Below, piece by piece: positions 1-10,580 of a DNA stretch of 64,000 nt (positions within the stretch are counted from its first letter, which is position 1; each line of letters starts with the position of its first letter). The stretch is from NCBI RefSeq assembly GCF_002906255.1, contig NZ_POTC01000001.1:62001-126000 (forward strand), written 5' to 3'. Source of the DNA: Novacetimonas maltaceti (GTDB lineage Bacteria > Pseudomonadota > Alphaproteobacteria > Acetobacterales > Acetobacteraceae). The position numbers and the translations under genes are program-made. Below the pieces are notes generated by a model that searched no databases, had not been told where the DNA came from, and saw only the letters and a program-made list of their open reading frames with translations.

Positions 1-2
1 AT

Positions 3-419
3 AAAGTCGAGGGAGATCATGGCACTCCGGTCGGAACCCTTCCGCTGCGGCGGGTTTTCTACCGTGCCGACCGGGTCGCGGCACCTGCCTGCCACCTGCC
101 GGTGGAGCCGATATCGCCGCATGACGGATGGTGTGATGATCCGGCCGATGCCGATTATAACCAGTATGTGATGCTGCCCCATGCCGGGCGGCATGAACGC
201 CTGTGGCGTGAGGATCACGTTTACGACATCGTGGTCGTGCTGGGATACAATGATTCGCCGCCCGTGCGGGGACGCGGCTCCGCGATTTTCCTGCACCTTC
301 CCCCCGCAGGCGGTCGCCCGACCGAGGGCTGCATCGCGGTGCCGGAAGCGGAACTGCGTCGCCTGCTGGCAATGGGCCTGTCGGAAATCGAGGTCCTGCC
401 CCCTGGCGTGGCACCCTGA
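3..419 (+). CDS. L,D-transpeptidase family protein, C-terminal part
   Basis: The reading frame is open to the left edge of the window, so only the last 138 residues are seen and the start is missing. The sequence ends in the YkuD-type catalytic signature: a conserved His (FLHLP) followed by T-E-G-C-I, whose Cys (codon at 330-332) would be the nucleophile. Known enzymes with this fold form 3-3 peptidoglycan cross-links or attach proteins to murein in the periplasm. The signal peptide would lie outside the window. It converges with the antiporter gene, with only 15 bp between the two stops. The family assignment is fairly firm; the substrate is unknown. Confidence 0.8.
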   Translation, partial: KVEGDHGTPVGTLPLRRVFYRADRVAAPACHLPVEPISPHDGWCDDPADADYNQYVMLPHAGRHERLWREDHVYDIVVVLGYNDSPPVRGRGSAIFLHLPPAGGRPTEGCIAVPEAELRRLLAMGLSEIEVLPPGVAP

Positions 420-434
420 CCCCGTATTCCCCTC

Positions 435-2270
435 CTATGCCGTCGTCGGGGGTAATGCAGGCGCTGCCGCGGGCTGAGGCTGGAGCATGATGACCATGTC
501 GCCTTCCGCGGCTTCGGCCTCGATCTCATCCTCGGCGGAGACGATCCATATCGCCACTCCCTTGCGGATGACCATGAAAACCAATGACTGCCCGCCGGTG
601 ATGTCATTTTCCTGCAACGGGTCTGTTATAACATGGCAGTGAAAGCGCCATCCCCTGTCAAAAAGGGAATCGATCATGGAGAAATTCCATGACGGTTCCC
701 CCAGCACCTTGCCCCGCGATTCCCGGCTGACGCCGCGGTACAGGTCCAGGCGCGCGATCCCCGGACTGACCTGGAATACGCGCTGGCGCCCGAAATCCGG
801 TGCCAGTCGCGCGCAGACCAGTCCGTTATAGATTGCGTCGGGCGTCGCCGCGATCAGGTAGTCCGCCGGCCGTTCCTCCAGCCTTTCGAGCCCCTCTTCC
901 GACAGGAGTTCCGCCTTCAGGGTCGGTACCCCCTGGCGATCGGCCTTCTCCAGCGCCCCGGAATAGGTATCGACCAGTACGACCGGTATGCCCTGCTGAT
1001 GCAGGGTGGTGGCAAGGTTCGTGGACCAGGCATTGGCCCCCATGATCGCCAGCGCGGGCTCATTTGAAAGCGTCAGGCCCAGATAGCGCGCCAGCGGCCG
1101 CAGTGAAAAGCCATGCAGGATCATGGTCGTGGCGATGACGGCGAACACGGCGGGTGTGATCAGCGCGGCGCTGGGATCGCCCGCGTCACGCAGTTGCAGG
1201 CCCGCCGCCCCCGCGACGGCGGCGGCGACGATCCCGCGCGGCGCGATCCAGCCGACAAACAGGCGTTCCTGCCATGACATGTCGGAACGGATGGTGGAGA
1301 GGAAAATGCCAAGCGGCCGGACCACGAACAGCACCGTCAGCGTCAGCGCGATGATGGGCAGCGAGAGTTTCTGCAGCACGTCACGGTGAAGGTCGGCGGT
1401 CAGGATCACGAACAGGCATGACACCACGATGACACCAAGGGATTCCTTGATGCGGCGGAGTTCGGACATGCCCACGACATTCAGGTTCGCAAGCGCCATG
1501 CCAAAGACGGTTGCCGCCATCAGGCCCGTGCTGGCCATGACCAGGTTGCAGATGGCGGCCATGCTCATGGCGAACGTCAGGATGATCGGGATGCGCAGGA
1601 TTTCAGGCAGGAGGTCGCGGCTGGAGAGGAATTTGACCAGCAGTGCGGGAAAGATGCCGCAGCCGATGGCGAACATGGTGCTGAACAGCAGATGCGGCCA
1701 GATCTCCATTGCCGCAAGGGAGACATCGCCCGTCGGTGATGGCTGCAGCAGCAGGAATTCCATGACCAGGGTGGCAAGGATCGCCCCGATCGGATCATTG
1801 ACGATGGCTTCCCATCGCAGGAAGGCCGCGACCCGTGGCCGCAGCTTGGTATGGCGCAGCAGGGGCAGGACGACCGTTGGGCCGGTCACGACGATGATGG
1901 CGCCAAACAGCCACGACGTGCCCCAGTGCAGGTGACCGACGAAATGCGCGGCAAGCGTGCCCAGCACCCAGTTGATCGGCAGCGCCACCGCCGTCAGGCG
2001 CAGCACCCCTTCGCCCGAGGTGCGCCATTGCCGGACATTGAGCGCCAGCCCCCCCTCGAAGACGATGAAGGCGACCGCGAGCGAGATCACCGGATGGAAA
2101 TACCCGCCGATCGTGGCGGACGGGTGCAGCAGGCCAAGGCCCGGGCCATAGATCAGCCCCAGCGCGAACAGCAGGACAATCGCTGGCAGGCGGAACCTCC
2201 ATGCGACCCATTGCGCGGCAATGCCGCCGCCCAGAACGCATAGAAGTCCGATTGCCAGGTTATGCTGCAT
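435..2270 (-). CDS. Cation:proton antiporter of the CPA1/NhaP type with C-terminal nucleotide-binding (RCK-like) region
   Basis: This is a 611-residue inner-membrane protein. Roughly the first 395 residues are a run of hydrophobic segments with the Asn-Asp pair (residues 158-159, in VNDPIGAI) that CPA1 exchangers use for ion and proton binding. A Rossmann-like stretch starts near residue 400 (ALAIMGAN), as in TrkA-N/RCK domains, and a short TrkA-C-like tail follows. The likely role is Na+ or K+ exchange for H+, with gating by a cytosolic ligand, which would suit an acid-exposed bacterium. It is read in the same direction as rsmB upstream, 143 bp away, so it may have its own promoter. Ion specificity cannot be read from the sequence. 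Confidence 0.88.
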   Translation of the reverse strand: MQHNLAIGLLCVLGGGIAAQWVAWRFRLPAIVLLFALGLIYGPGLGLLHPSATIGGYFHPVISLAVAFIVFEGGLALNVRQWRTSGEGVLRLTAVALPINWVLGTLAAHFVGHLHWGTSWLFGAIIVVTGPTVVLPLLRHTKLRPRVAAFLRWEAIVNDPIGAILATLVMEFLLLQPSPTGDVSLAAMEIWPHLLFSTMFAIGCGIFPALLVKFLSSRDLLPEILRIPIILTFAMSMAAICNLVMASTGLMAATVFGMALANLNVVGMSELRRIKESLGVIVVSCLFVILTADLHRDVLQKLSLPIIALTLTVLFVVRPLGIFLSTIRSDMSWQERLFVGWIAPRGIVAAAVAGAAGLQLRDAGDPSAALITPAVFAVIATTMILHGFSLRPLARYLGLTLSNEPALAIMGANAWSTNLATTLHQQGIPVVLVDTYSGALEKADRQGVPTLKAELLSEEGLERLEERPADYLIAATPDAIYNGLVCARLAPDFGRQRVFQVSPGIARLDLYRGVSRESRGKVLGEPSWNFSMIDSLFDRGWRFHCHVITDPLQENDITGGQSLVFMVIRKGVAIWIVSAEDEIEAEAAEGDMVIMLQPQPAAAPALPPTTA

Positions 2271-2413
2271 ATCCGTGTCCCGTATCGTTATGTCCTGTCG
2301 GGAAGCCCAGTGGCGCAGCCGGAAACAAGACAGGGTTACGCCGTATCGGCGCGTATGAAGTCAGGCCGGCCGCATGGGGCGGGTGTGATATTATCAGGAA
2401 TGAAAAAATCCCG

Positions 2414-3709
2414 TCAGGCGGTGCGTTCCATCACGGCGGTAAAAAAGCCGTCCGTTCCGTTGCGCAATGGTGAAAGGCTCATCTGCCCTTCCACCAGCAG
2501 GCCTTCGGGCATCCCCCCCTCGCCTGCCGGCGGCGTCGTCAGCCGGAACGCGGGATTGCGCTGCACGAAGGCTGCGATCTGGTCACGGTTTTCTTCATTC
2601 AGGATGGAACAGGTGGCATAGACCAGCCGCCCGCCCGGACGCAGCAATGTCGCGGCGCGGTCAAGGATGTCTGCCTGCTTTTCCATCAGTTCCAGCAGAT
2701 CCGTCTCCCGCAGGCGCAATCGCGCATCCGGGTTGCGGCGCCATGTGCCCGTGCCCGTGCACGGTGCGTCCACCAGCACGCGGTCAAAGCTGCCCGCCCG
2801 CCTGCGCGCCCATTTGTCGCCCGTAATCAGCAGGTGACGCTCCGCATTATGGACGCCAGCGCGTCGCAGGCGTCGCACCGCGCCCTCCAGGCGCGGTTCG
2901 GACACATCGCAGGCGACGATATGGCCACGATTGTTCATTGTCATGGCCATCGCCAGCGTCTTGCCCGCCGCCCCGGCGCAGTAATCCAGCACCCGCATCC
3001 CCGGCTCGGCCCCCACGGCGGCGGCGACGAGTTGGCTGCCTTCATCCTGTATTTCGACAAGCCCTGCACGAAAGGCCGCCGTGGAAGTGACGGGCTGGCG
3101 TCCCGCGACCCGCAGCCCCCATGGCGACAGCCGGGTGTCTTCGGTGATGATCCCTTCTTCCGCCAGTGCGATGCGCGCGGCCTCCCGCGTGGTCTTGAGC
3201 AGGTTGGCGCGCAGGTCCAGCGTTGCCTCCCCCGCCATCGCCGCCAGTTCCGCATCGGTCTGCGCGCCGAAGGTCGCATCCAGTCGTGGCAGCAGCCAGT
3301 CGGGAACCTCCAGCCGTACGGCCCGCGACATTTCGGGATGTTCCATCGACTTGCCCCGCAGGAAGGCGCACAGGGCGCGTTCACGCTGGTCAAGGCGGGC
3401 GGGGGCATAACGCTCCCCGCTGAACAGTTCCTCTGGCGTCATCCTGTCCTGTCGCGCCAGCACGACAAGCGCCAGCACCAGGGCGCGTGGCGTGACCGGG
3501 ACCTCCGCCCGTTCAAGCCACCAGCACAGGTGCCGCCAGTGGCGCAGGATATCCCAGACCCGGCCCGAAATGGCCCGGCGGTCCCCCCCGCCGATATAGC
3601 GGCGTTCGCGGAAAAACGAATTGGCGACAGCATCGGCGGGCCGGTACGGCGTGGCCTCCATCGCGGAAATAAGGTCGATGGCGGCCGACAGCCGTGCACT
3701 GGGGGTCAT
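2414..3709 (-). CDS. rsmB: RsmB/NOP-family 16S rRNA (cytosine-C5) methyltransferase
   Basis: The 431-residue protein has an N-terminal NusB-like helical region (about 1-130) and a C-terminal class I SAM methyltransferase. SAM motif I is LDYCAGAAGKT at 241-251. The two Cys of the RNA m5C family are Cys317 in DAPCTGTG (motif IV) and Cys367 in YATCS (motif VI, expected nucleophile). RsmB methylates C967 of 16S rRNA. It lies 30 bp downstream of guaB and is probably co-transcribed with it. The family also contains RsmF and other Nop2-like enzymes, but the NusB-like N-terminus favours RsmB. Confidence 0.88.
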   Translation of the reverse strand: MTPSARLSAAIDLISAMEATPYRPADAVANSFFRERRYIGGGDRRAISGRVWDILRHWRHLCWWLERAEVPVTPRALVLALVVLARQDRMTPEELFSGERYAPARLDQRERALCAFLRGKSMEHPEMSRAVRLEVPDWLLPRLDATFGAQTDAELAAMAGEATLDLRANLLKTTREAARIALAEEGIITEDTRLSPWGLRVAGRQPVTSTAAFRAGLVEIQDEGSQLVAAAVGAEPGMRVLDYCAGAAGKTLAMAMTMNNRGHIVACDVSEPRLEGAVRRLRRAGVHNAERHLLITGDKWARRRAGSFDRVLVDAPCTGTGTWRRNPDARLRLRETDLLELMEKQADILDRAATLLRPGGRLVYATCSILNEENRDQIAAFVQRNPAFRLTTPPAGEGGMPEGLLVEGQMSLSPLRNGTDGFFTAVMERTA

Positions 3710-3739
3710 GGAACTGTAATCGCTTTTTTAATGATACTG

Positions 3740-5254
<1,515 letters not shown>

Positions 5255-5395
5255 TCATCAGACAGTGGAGGGTCCCCAGTGCCGCGGGTACCCGACCGTT
5301 GGCGCACCCTCATAAGCCGTGAATCGGGGCCTTGCAAGCGTTGTGCGCTTCCTTCGGCCCGGATTCGGTCCAAAAAGAAAGATCACCCGGTGCAA

Positions 5396-6967
5396 TCAGC
5401 GCCGGACGCCCCCGCGACCCGTCGCGTCATGGGTGGCGAGTACCGTACCGTCCTCCGTGTCGCGCTCGATCAACTGCACGCCATATCCCCACAGGTCCGC
5501 CATGTGCTGCAGGGTCCTGCGCGCATCTTCGGGATGGAACTGGTGCCCGCGCGTCGTGCGGTGTTCCATCGTCAGCAGTCGGTCGGTGTGCATGTTGGCG
5601 CTGACGATCTCGATTTCCGCATTCATGCTGGCGGGGTCATGGTTCTGCGCCACCGTGCGGCGGATGTCGCGATATCCCGCATCGTCATGGATCGCATCCA
5701 CCAGCAGGTAGGGCGCGGACGTGTCGTCATGGATGCGGAACATGCGGAACCTGCGCATCACGGTGGGGGACAGGTACTGCAGGATGAAGCTTTCGTCGCG
5801 GAATTCGGCCCAGGCGTGCTTCAGCGTCTCGACGGGGCGGTTGTTGCCGGCGATATCGGGGAACCACGCGCGGTCTTCGTCGGTCGGGGACGTGCAGATG
5901 CGCGCGATGTCGCTCATCATCGCGAAGCCCAGCGCATAGGGGTTGAAGGACGGACCACCGCCCGCGTCAAAGTCGGGCTGGGTGATGACATTGCTGGTGG
6001 AATGGATGGCCTCCAGATACGATGCGTCGTCAATGCGGCCGTTTTCATGCAGGCGGCGCATGATGTAGTCATGCACCCATGTTGCACAGCCCTCGTTCAT
6101 CATCTTGAGTTGCGGCTGGGGATAGAAATACTGCGCGATCATGCGCACGATGCGGATGACCTCACGCTCCCACGGGGCGAGCAGCGGGGCATGTTTTTCA
6201 AGGAAGTAGAGCAGGTTTTCCTCTGGCAGGCCAAGGCGGCGGCGCAGCGGGTCGTTCAGTGCCGTATCGGGCTGCTGCTCCTCGTCCACGGGCACGGTGC
6301 GCCACAGGTCGTTGAAGGTCGCCTCCTCATGCAGGCGGCGTGCCTCGGCCCGGCGCTGCTCGCCGCGCAGGTCTAGCCGCCTTGAGCCTGAATGGCGATG
6401 TACCCCCTGCCCCTGCAATGCGTGGGCGGCGTCAAGGATGCGCTCCACTGCCGCGATGCCGTGGCGTTCCTCGCACTGGTGGATGTAGCCACGCGCGAAT
6501 TCGAGGTAGTCGAGGATCTCCGACGCGTTGGTCCATTCGCGAAACAGGCGGTTGTTGTGGAAGAAGTGGTTGTGGCCGAACGCGGCATGCGCGATCACCA
6601 GCGTCTGCATCGTGGCGGAGTTTTCCTCCATCAGGTAGCTGATGCACGGGTCGGAATTGATGACGACCTCGTACGCCAGCCCCATCATGCCCCGGCGATA
6701 GGCATTTTCATGGGCGATGAAGCGCTTGCCCAGCGACCAGTGGCGATAGCCAAGCGGCATGCCATGGGCGGTATAGACATCGAGCATCTGTTCGGACGTG
6801 ATGATCTCCAGCCGGTTGGGATAGGTCGTAAGGCCAAGCTCCCCTTCCGCGATCTCCGCCACCGCATCGTAGCAGTCGCGCAGGATTTCGAAATTCCAGT
6901 CGTTTCCCTGATACAGCAGGCCAGGGCGTGTCCCCGCGGGCGGGGATATGGGGCGAAGGTCCATCAT
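5396..6967 (-). CDS. SpoVR/YcgB family protein
   Basis: This 523-residue soluble protein is recognisable over its full length as the SpoVR family (B. subtilis SpoVR, E. coli YcgB), including the conserved N-terminal GNDWNFEILRD block. The biochemical activity of the family is unknown. SpoVR affects spore cortex formation in Bacillus, but this organism is a non-sporing proteobacterium. The start codon overlaps the stop of the yeaH-like gene by 4 bp (ATGA), so the two are translationally coupled. With prkA upstream, this is the classic three-gene stress and starvation cluster. Confidence 0.92.
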   Translation of the reverse strand: MMDLRPISPPAGTRPGLLYQGNDWNFEILRDCYDAVAEIAEGELGLTTYPNRLEIITSEQMLDVYTAHGMPLGYRHWSLGKRFIAHENAYRRGMMGLAYEVVINSDPCISYLMEENSATMQTLVIAHAAFGHNHFFHNNRLFREWTNASEILDYLEFARGYIHQCEERHGIAAVERILDAAHALQGQGVHRHSGSRRLDLRGEQRRAEARRLHEEATFNDLWRTVPVDEEQQPDTALNDPLRRRLGLPEENLLYFLEKHAPLLAPWEREVIRIVRMIAQYFYPQPQLKMMNEGCATWVHDYIMRRLHENGRIDDASYLEAIHSTSNVITQPDFDAGGGPSFNPYALGFAMMSDIARICTSPTDEDRAWFPDIAGNNRPVETLKHAWAEFRDESFILQYLSPTVMRRFRMFRIHDDTSAPYLLVDAIHDDAGYRDIRRTVAQNHDPASMNAEIEIVSANMHTDRLLTMEHRTTRGHQFHPEDARRTLQHMADLWGYGVQLIERDTEDGTVLATHDATGRGGVRR

Positions 6968-8274
6968 GCGTGTTCTCTTTCAGGCTGCTGCGAGAAGAGG
7001 TCGCGAAAGACAGGGAAGATGTCCTTGCGTTCGGCAACGCGCCGGACCGCAAGGTGGGGCACATGGGTAGAAATGTCGTGGTAGGCACGCCACAGGTCCG
7101 TCTGTCCCCGGATGACCGCGCCGGAGGCCGAGACCTCGATATAGGCGAAATACTGCACGTTCGGCAGGATCTCATCGCTCAGCAGCGTGCAGGCGCGCGC
7201 CATGTCCGAAGGCAGGTTGTCGCCATCGGACACCTGCGCGGCATAGATGTTCCAGCTATGGACCGGGTAGCGGCGTTTCTGGATTTCCGCCATCAGTTCC
7301 AGCGCGGAGGAGACCAGCGTGCCCCCCGTGCTCGGGTCATGGAAGAACGTGTTTTCATCCACCTCCTCCGCCCGTTCGGCATGGCGGATGAACACGATGT
7401 CAAGCGTGCGGTAGCGCCGTTCGAGGAAGACATGCAGCAGCGCGAAGAACTGCTTGGCAAGGTCCTTCATCCGTTCGGTCATGGAGCCGGACACATCCAT
7501 CAGGCAGAACATCACCGCGCGCGTCACCGGCTGCGGCACGACGGCATGGCGGCGGTATCGCAGGTCCACCGGGTCCACCCACGGAATACGCGCAAGCCGG
7601 CGCTGCATGGTGGCGCGCTGCTCACGCAGCAGTTGCAGCTCCTCGAGTTCACCCACGCCCAGGGGGCGCTGTTCCTCCAGCGCCGCGATGCGCTGCTCGA
7701 GCCGCACCATGTCATCGGGGCGCGGGCGGCGCAGGCCGATGCGCCGGGCGATGGAACGGCGCATCGTGCGCGACAGGTCCAGTTGCGAGGGAGAGCCCTC
7801 GTTGCTCAGCCCTGCGCGCATCGGGGCCGTCGTCTCGGTTGTCGAGAGTTCACGCTTGATCAGGTCGGGAAGTTCGAGGTCATCAAGGAAAAGGTCGAGG
7901 AATTCCTCCCGGCTCAGGACAAAGCGGAAGCTGTCCTCGCCCTCCCCGCTTTCCGACGGGCTGCCTTCGCCGCCGCCATTCCCGCCCTGCCCCCCGGCCG
8001 GGGGGCGCTGCAGCTTGTCGCCGCGGCAGAATTCCTTGTTGCCCGTCAGGATGAAGTGACGGCTGCCCCCGCTGAAGACCCGGTGGAACGAGGGTTCGTG
8101 CAGGGCGTCCGCCGGGACGGTGACGCTTCTGTCATGTCCGGTCTCCTGTATGCTGCCGTGCGCGATGGCCTCGCGCACGGATTTCTGGACGGCGTCGCGG
8201 GCGCGTTCGATCACGCGGCGCCGGTTCTCGATATTTTTCCCATGGGGATTGGAACGTCTGTCAATGATGTCCAC
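6964..8274 (-). CDS. yeaH: YeaH/YhbH family protein (DUF444, von Willebrand A-like)
   Basis: The 436-residue protein starts at a GTG. The N-terminal half is basic and low in complexity, with a Gly/Ser-rich stretch near residues 90-110. The C-terminal half carries a VWA-like MIDAS motif, DVSGSM, after a hydrophobic strand, as in the YeaH/YhbH family. In E. coli and Bacillus the family is co-expressed with the PrkA kinase, and members have been proposed as partners or substrates. Here it lies 26 bp after prkA and overlaps spoVR by 4 bp. The molecular role remains undefined. Confidence 0.9.
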   Translation of the reverse strand: MDIIDRRSNPHGKNIENRRRVIERARDAVQKSVREAIAHGSIQETGHDRSVTVPADALHEPSFHRVFSGGSRHFILTGNKEFCRGDKLQRPPAGGQGGNGGGEGSPSESGEGEDSFRFVLSREEFLDLFLDDLELPDLIKRELSTTETTAPMRAGLSNEGSPSQLDLSRTMRRSIARRIGLRRPRPDDMVRLEQRIAALEEQRPLGVGELEELQLLREQRATMQRRLARIPWVDPVDLRYRRHAVVPQPVTRAVMFCLMDVSGSMTERMKDLAKQFFALLHVFLERRYRTLDIVFIRHAERAEEVDENTFFHDPSTGGTLVSSALELMAEIQKRRYPVHSWNIYAAQVSDGDNLPSDMARACTLLSDEILPNVQYFAYIEVSASGAVIRGQTDLWRAYHDISTHVPHLAVRRVAERKDIFPVFRDLFSQQPEREHA

Positions 8275-8300
8275 TGCGCATTACCACCATGTTCCATGTG

Positions 8301-10247
8301 TCAGGCGGACTGCTTGACCCGCATGTACCATTCAACCAATCGACGGACCTGGCGTTCCGTGTAACCACGCGCAATCATGCGCCCCACGAATTCATCGTGC
8401 TTGTGCCCGGTCTCCCTGTCCTTCTTCGACCCGAAGCTGATGACCGGCAGCAGGTCCTCCACCTGGCTGAACATCCGCTTTTCAATGACGTCGCGGATTT
8501 TCTCGTATGACGTCCATGACGGGTTGCGCCCGGCATTGTTCGCGCGTGCACGCAGGGCGAATTTCACGACCTCGTTGCGGAAATCCTTGGGGTTGGCGAT
8601 GCCCGCGGGCTTTTCCGTCTTCGTCAGTTCGGAATTGAGCAGGTCGCGGTTGAGCATCTGCCCCGTGTCGGGATCCTTGAAGTCCTGGTCCTCGATCCAC
8701 GCATCGGCATGTTCGAGGTAACGGTCGAACAGGTTCTGGCCATAGTCGTTGTAGCTTTCCAGATAGGCCTTCTGGATCTCGTGCCCCAGATATTCGGCAT
8801 AGCGCCCGGCAAGTTCGGACTTGAGGGTGGCGAGGTACTGGGCCTCCACCTCCGCCGGGAACTGCTCGCGCCTGATGGCCTGTTCCAGCACATACATCAG
8901 GTGGACCGGGTCGGCCGCGATTTCCGTCGGGTCATGGTTGAACGTCGCCGACAGCACCTTGTAGGCAAAGCGGGTGGAAATGCCGTTCATCCCCTCGTTC
9001 ACGCCGGCGGCGTCACGATATTCCTGCATCGTGCGGGCCTTGGGGTCGGTCTCGCGGATATTTTCCCCGTCATAGACCCGCATCTTGGCGAACTGGGTGG
9101 AGTTGGGATGCGGCTTCAGCCGCGACATGACGGCAAAGCGCGCCAGCATCTCCAGCGTGTTGGGCGCGCACGGGGCGGAGGAAAGGCTGGATGTGTCGAT
9201 CAGCTTTTCATAGATCATCGCCTCCTCGCTGACGCGCAGGCAGTAAGGCACCTTGATGACGCAGACACGGTCGAGGAAGGCTTCGTTGGAGCGGTTGTTG
9301 CGGAAGGTCTGCCACTCGGCCTCGTTCGAATGGGCAAGGATCACGCCGGTAAAGGGAATGGCGCCGATATTTTCCGTGCCGACGTAATTGCCCTCCTGCG
9401 TTGCCGTCAGCAGCGGATGGAGCATCTTGATGGGGGCCTTGAACATCTCCACGAATTCAAGGATGCCCTGGTTGGCGCGGTTCAGCCCGCCGGAGAAGCT
9501 GTAGGCATCGGGGTCGTTCTGGCTGTAATTTTCCAGCTGCCGGATGTCGACCTTCCCCACCAGTGCGGAAACGTCCTGGTTGTTGTCGTCACCCGGTTCC
9601 GTCTTGGCGATCGCGATCTGGCGCAGGCGGGAGGGATGGAGCTTCACCACGCTGAAGCGTGACAGGTCGCCATCGAATTCCTCCAGCCGCTTGATGGCCC
9701 ACGGGCTTGCAATGCCCGTCAGGAGGCGGCGCGGGATGCCATACTGTTTTTCCAGTGCCGGCCCCATGCGTTCGGGATCGAACAGGCCAAGCGGGCTTTC
9801 AAAGACCGGGCTGATGTCGCGCCCGGCCTTGAGCGCATAGATCGGCTCCTTTTCCATCAGCGCCTTGAGCCGTTCGCCAAGCGACGACTTGCCGCCCCCT
9901 ACCGGCCCGAGGAGGTAAAGGATCTGCTTGCGTTCCTCCAGTCCCTGTGCCGCGTGGCGGAAGAAGCCGACGATCTGCTCGATCGTTTCCTCCATGCCGT
10001 AGAAATCTGAAAAAGCAGGATAGATCCGCACCGTGCGGTTCATGAAGATGCGCGACAGGCGTGGGTCGCGCGATGTGTCGATCGTCTCGGCCTCTCCGAT
10101 CGCGCGCAGCATGCGTTCCGCCGCCGTGGCATAGCAGGAGGGATCGGCCCTGCAGTGTTCGAGGTAGTCGGACAGCCCCATTTCGACTTCGCGGTGTTCG
10201 TCGCGCATTGCCGTCGCAAGGGAGAAGACATTGAACTCATTGGCCAT
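8301..10247 (-). CDS. prkA: PrkA-family AAA protein kinase
   Basis: This 648-residue protein matches PrkA/YeaG. An AAA-type ATPase module comes first, with Walker A GPVGGGKSS at about 114-122, and the C-terminal PrkA domain follows. Family members are described as Ser/Thr kinases that act in starvation and stress responses. It is the first gene of the prkA-yeaH-spoVR operon and is preceded by a 333-bp spacer that must hold the promoter. The start has no close alternative. Family identity is firm; kinase activity is known only from homologues. Confidence 0.94.
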   Translation of the reverse strand: MANEFNVFSLATAMRDEHREVEMGLSDYLEHCRADPSCYATAAERMLRAIGEAETIDTSRDPRLSRIFMNRTVRIYPAFSDFYGMEETIEQIVGFFRHAAQGLEERKQILYLLGPVGGGKSSLGERLKALMEKEPIYALKAGRDISPVFESPLGLFDPERMGPALEKQYGIPRRLLTGIASPWAIKRLEEFDGDLSRFSVVKLHPSRLRQIAIAKTEPGDDNNQDVSALVGKVDIRQLENYSQNDPDAYSFSGGLNRANQGILEFVEMFKAPIKMLHPLLTATQEGNYVGTENIGAIPFTGVILAHSNEAEWQTFRNNRSNEAFLDRVCVIKVPYCLRVSEEAMIYEKLIDTSSLSSAPCAPNTLEMLARFAVMSRLKPHPNSTQFAKMRVYDGENIRETDPKARTMQEYRDAAGVNEGMNGISTRFAYKVLSATFNHDPTEIAADPVHLMYVLEQAIRREQFPAEVEAQYLATLKSELAGRYAEYLGHEIQKAYLESYNDYGQNLFDRYLEHADAWIEDQDFKDPDTGQMLNRDLLNSELTKTEKPAGIANPKDFRNEVVKFALRARANNAGRNPSWTSYEKIRDVIEKRMFSQVEDLLPVISFGSKKDRETGHKHDEFVGRMIARGYTERQVRRLVEWYMRVKQSA

Positions 10248-10580
10248 CAGCAGATTTCTCCGAAATCAGCAGGGTTCGGGGTGAACCGGAGGATGAGTAT
10301 GCGTCGTATCTTTTGCGTGTACCCCTCTCATGCAGGGGGAAGTGTCAGCAACCTGTCATTGTGGTCTGGTGATGATGAACACGACCGATCGCCTGCATGG
10401 GCGTGGTATCGTGAGGCCGGGCGGTATTGCCCTGATATAACCTAGTGATTTCGTCACCCCGTAAACAGCGGGTCCCGATTTTCAGGATCGGCCCGTCTGT
10501 TTACGCTATCGCCGTGGATGTGCCGGATTCAACCTAAATCTTTGCAATGAACCGTCAGCGGTCCCTGCATCACGCGCGTA
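10248..10580. other. Intergenic region upstream of prkA
   Basis: This 333-bp spacer holds no convincing gene. It must contain the promoter of the leftward prkA operon and the end of the leftward mltB-to-MBL transcript. I see one strong imperfect hairpin (10461-10504, listed separately) and, next to it at 10446-10456, a short GTGA...TCAC hairpin. No sigma-54-type GG/GC element stands out by eye. Confidence 0.6.
10461..10504 (-). terminator. Long imperfect hairpin after the MBL hydrolase gene
   Basis: The outer arms GTAAACAG (10461-10468) and CTGTTTAC (10497-10504) pair perfectly. Inside them GGG/CCC and CCGAT/ATCGG add further pairs with small bulges, leaving a loop of about 7 nt. It lies 77 bp past the stop of the last gene of the leftward mltB-to-MBL operon. 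There is no T-run on the minus strand after it, so it is either a rho-dependent or 3'-stabilising structure or something else. Confidence 0.5.
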
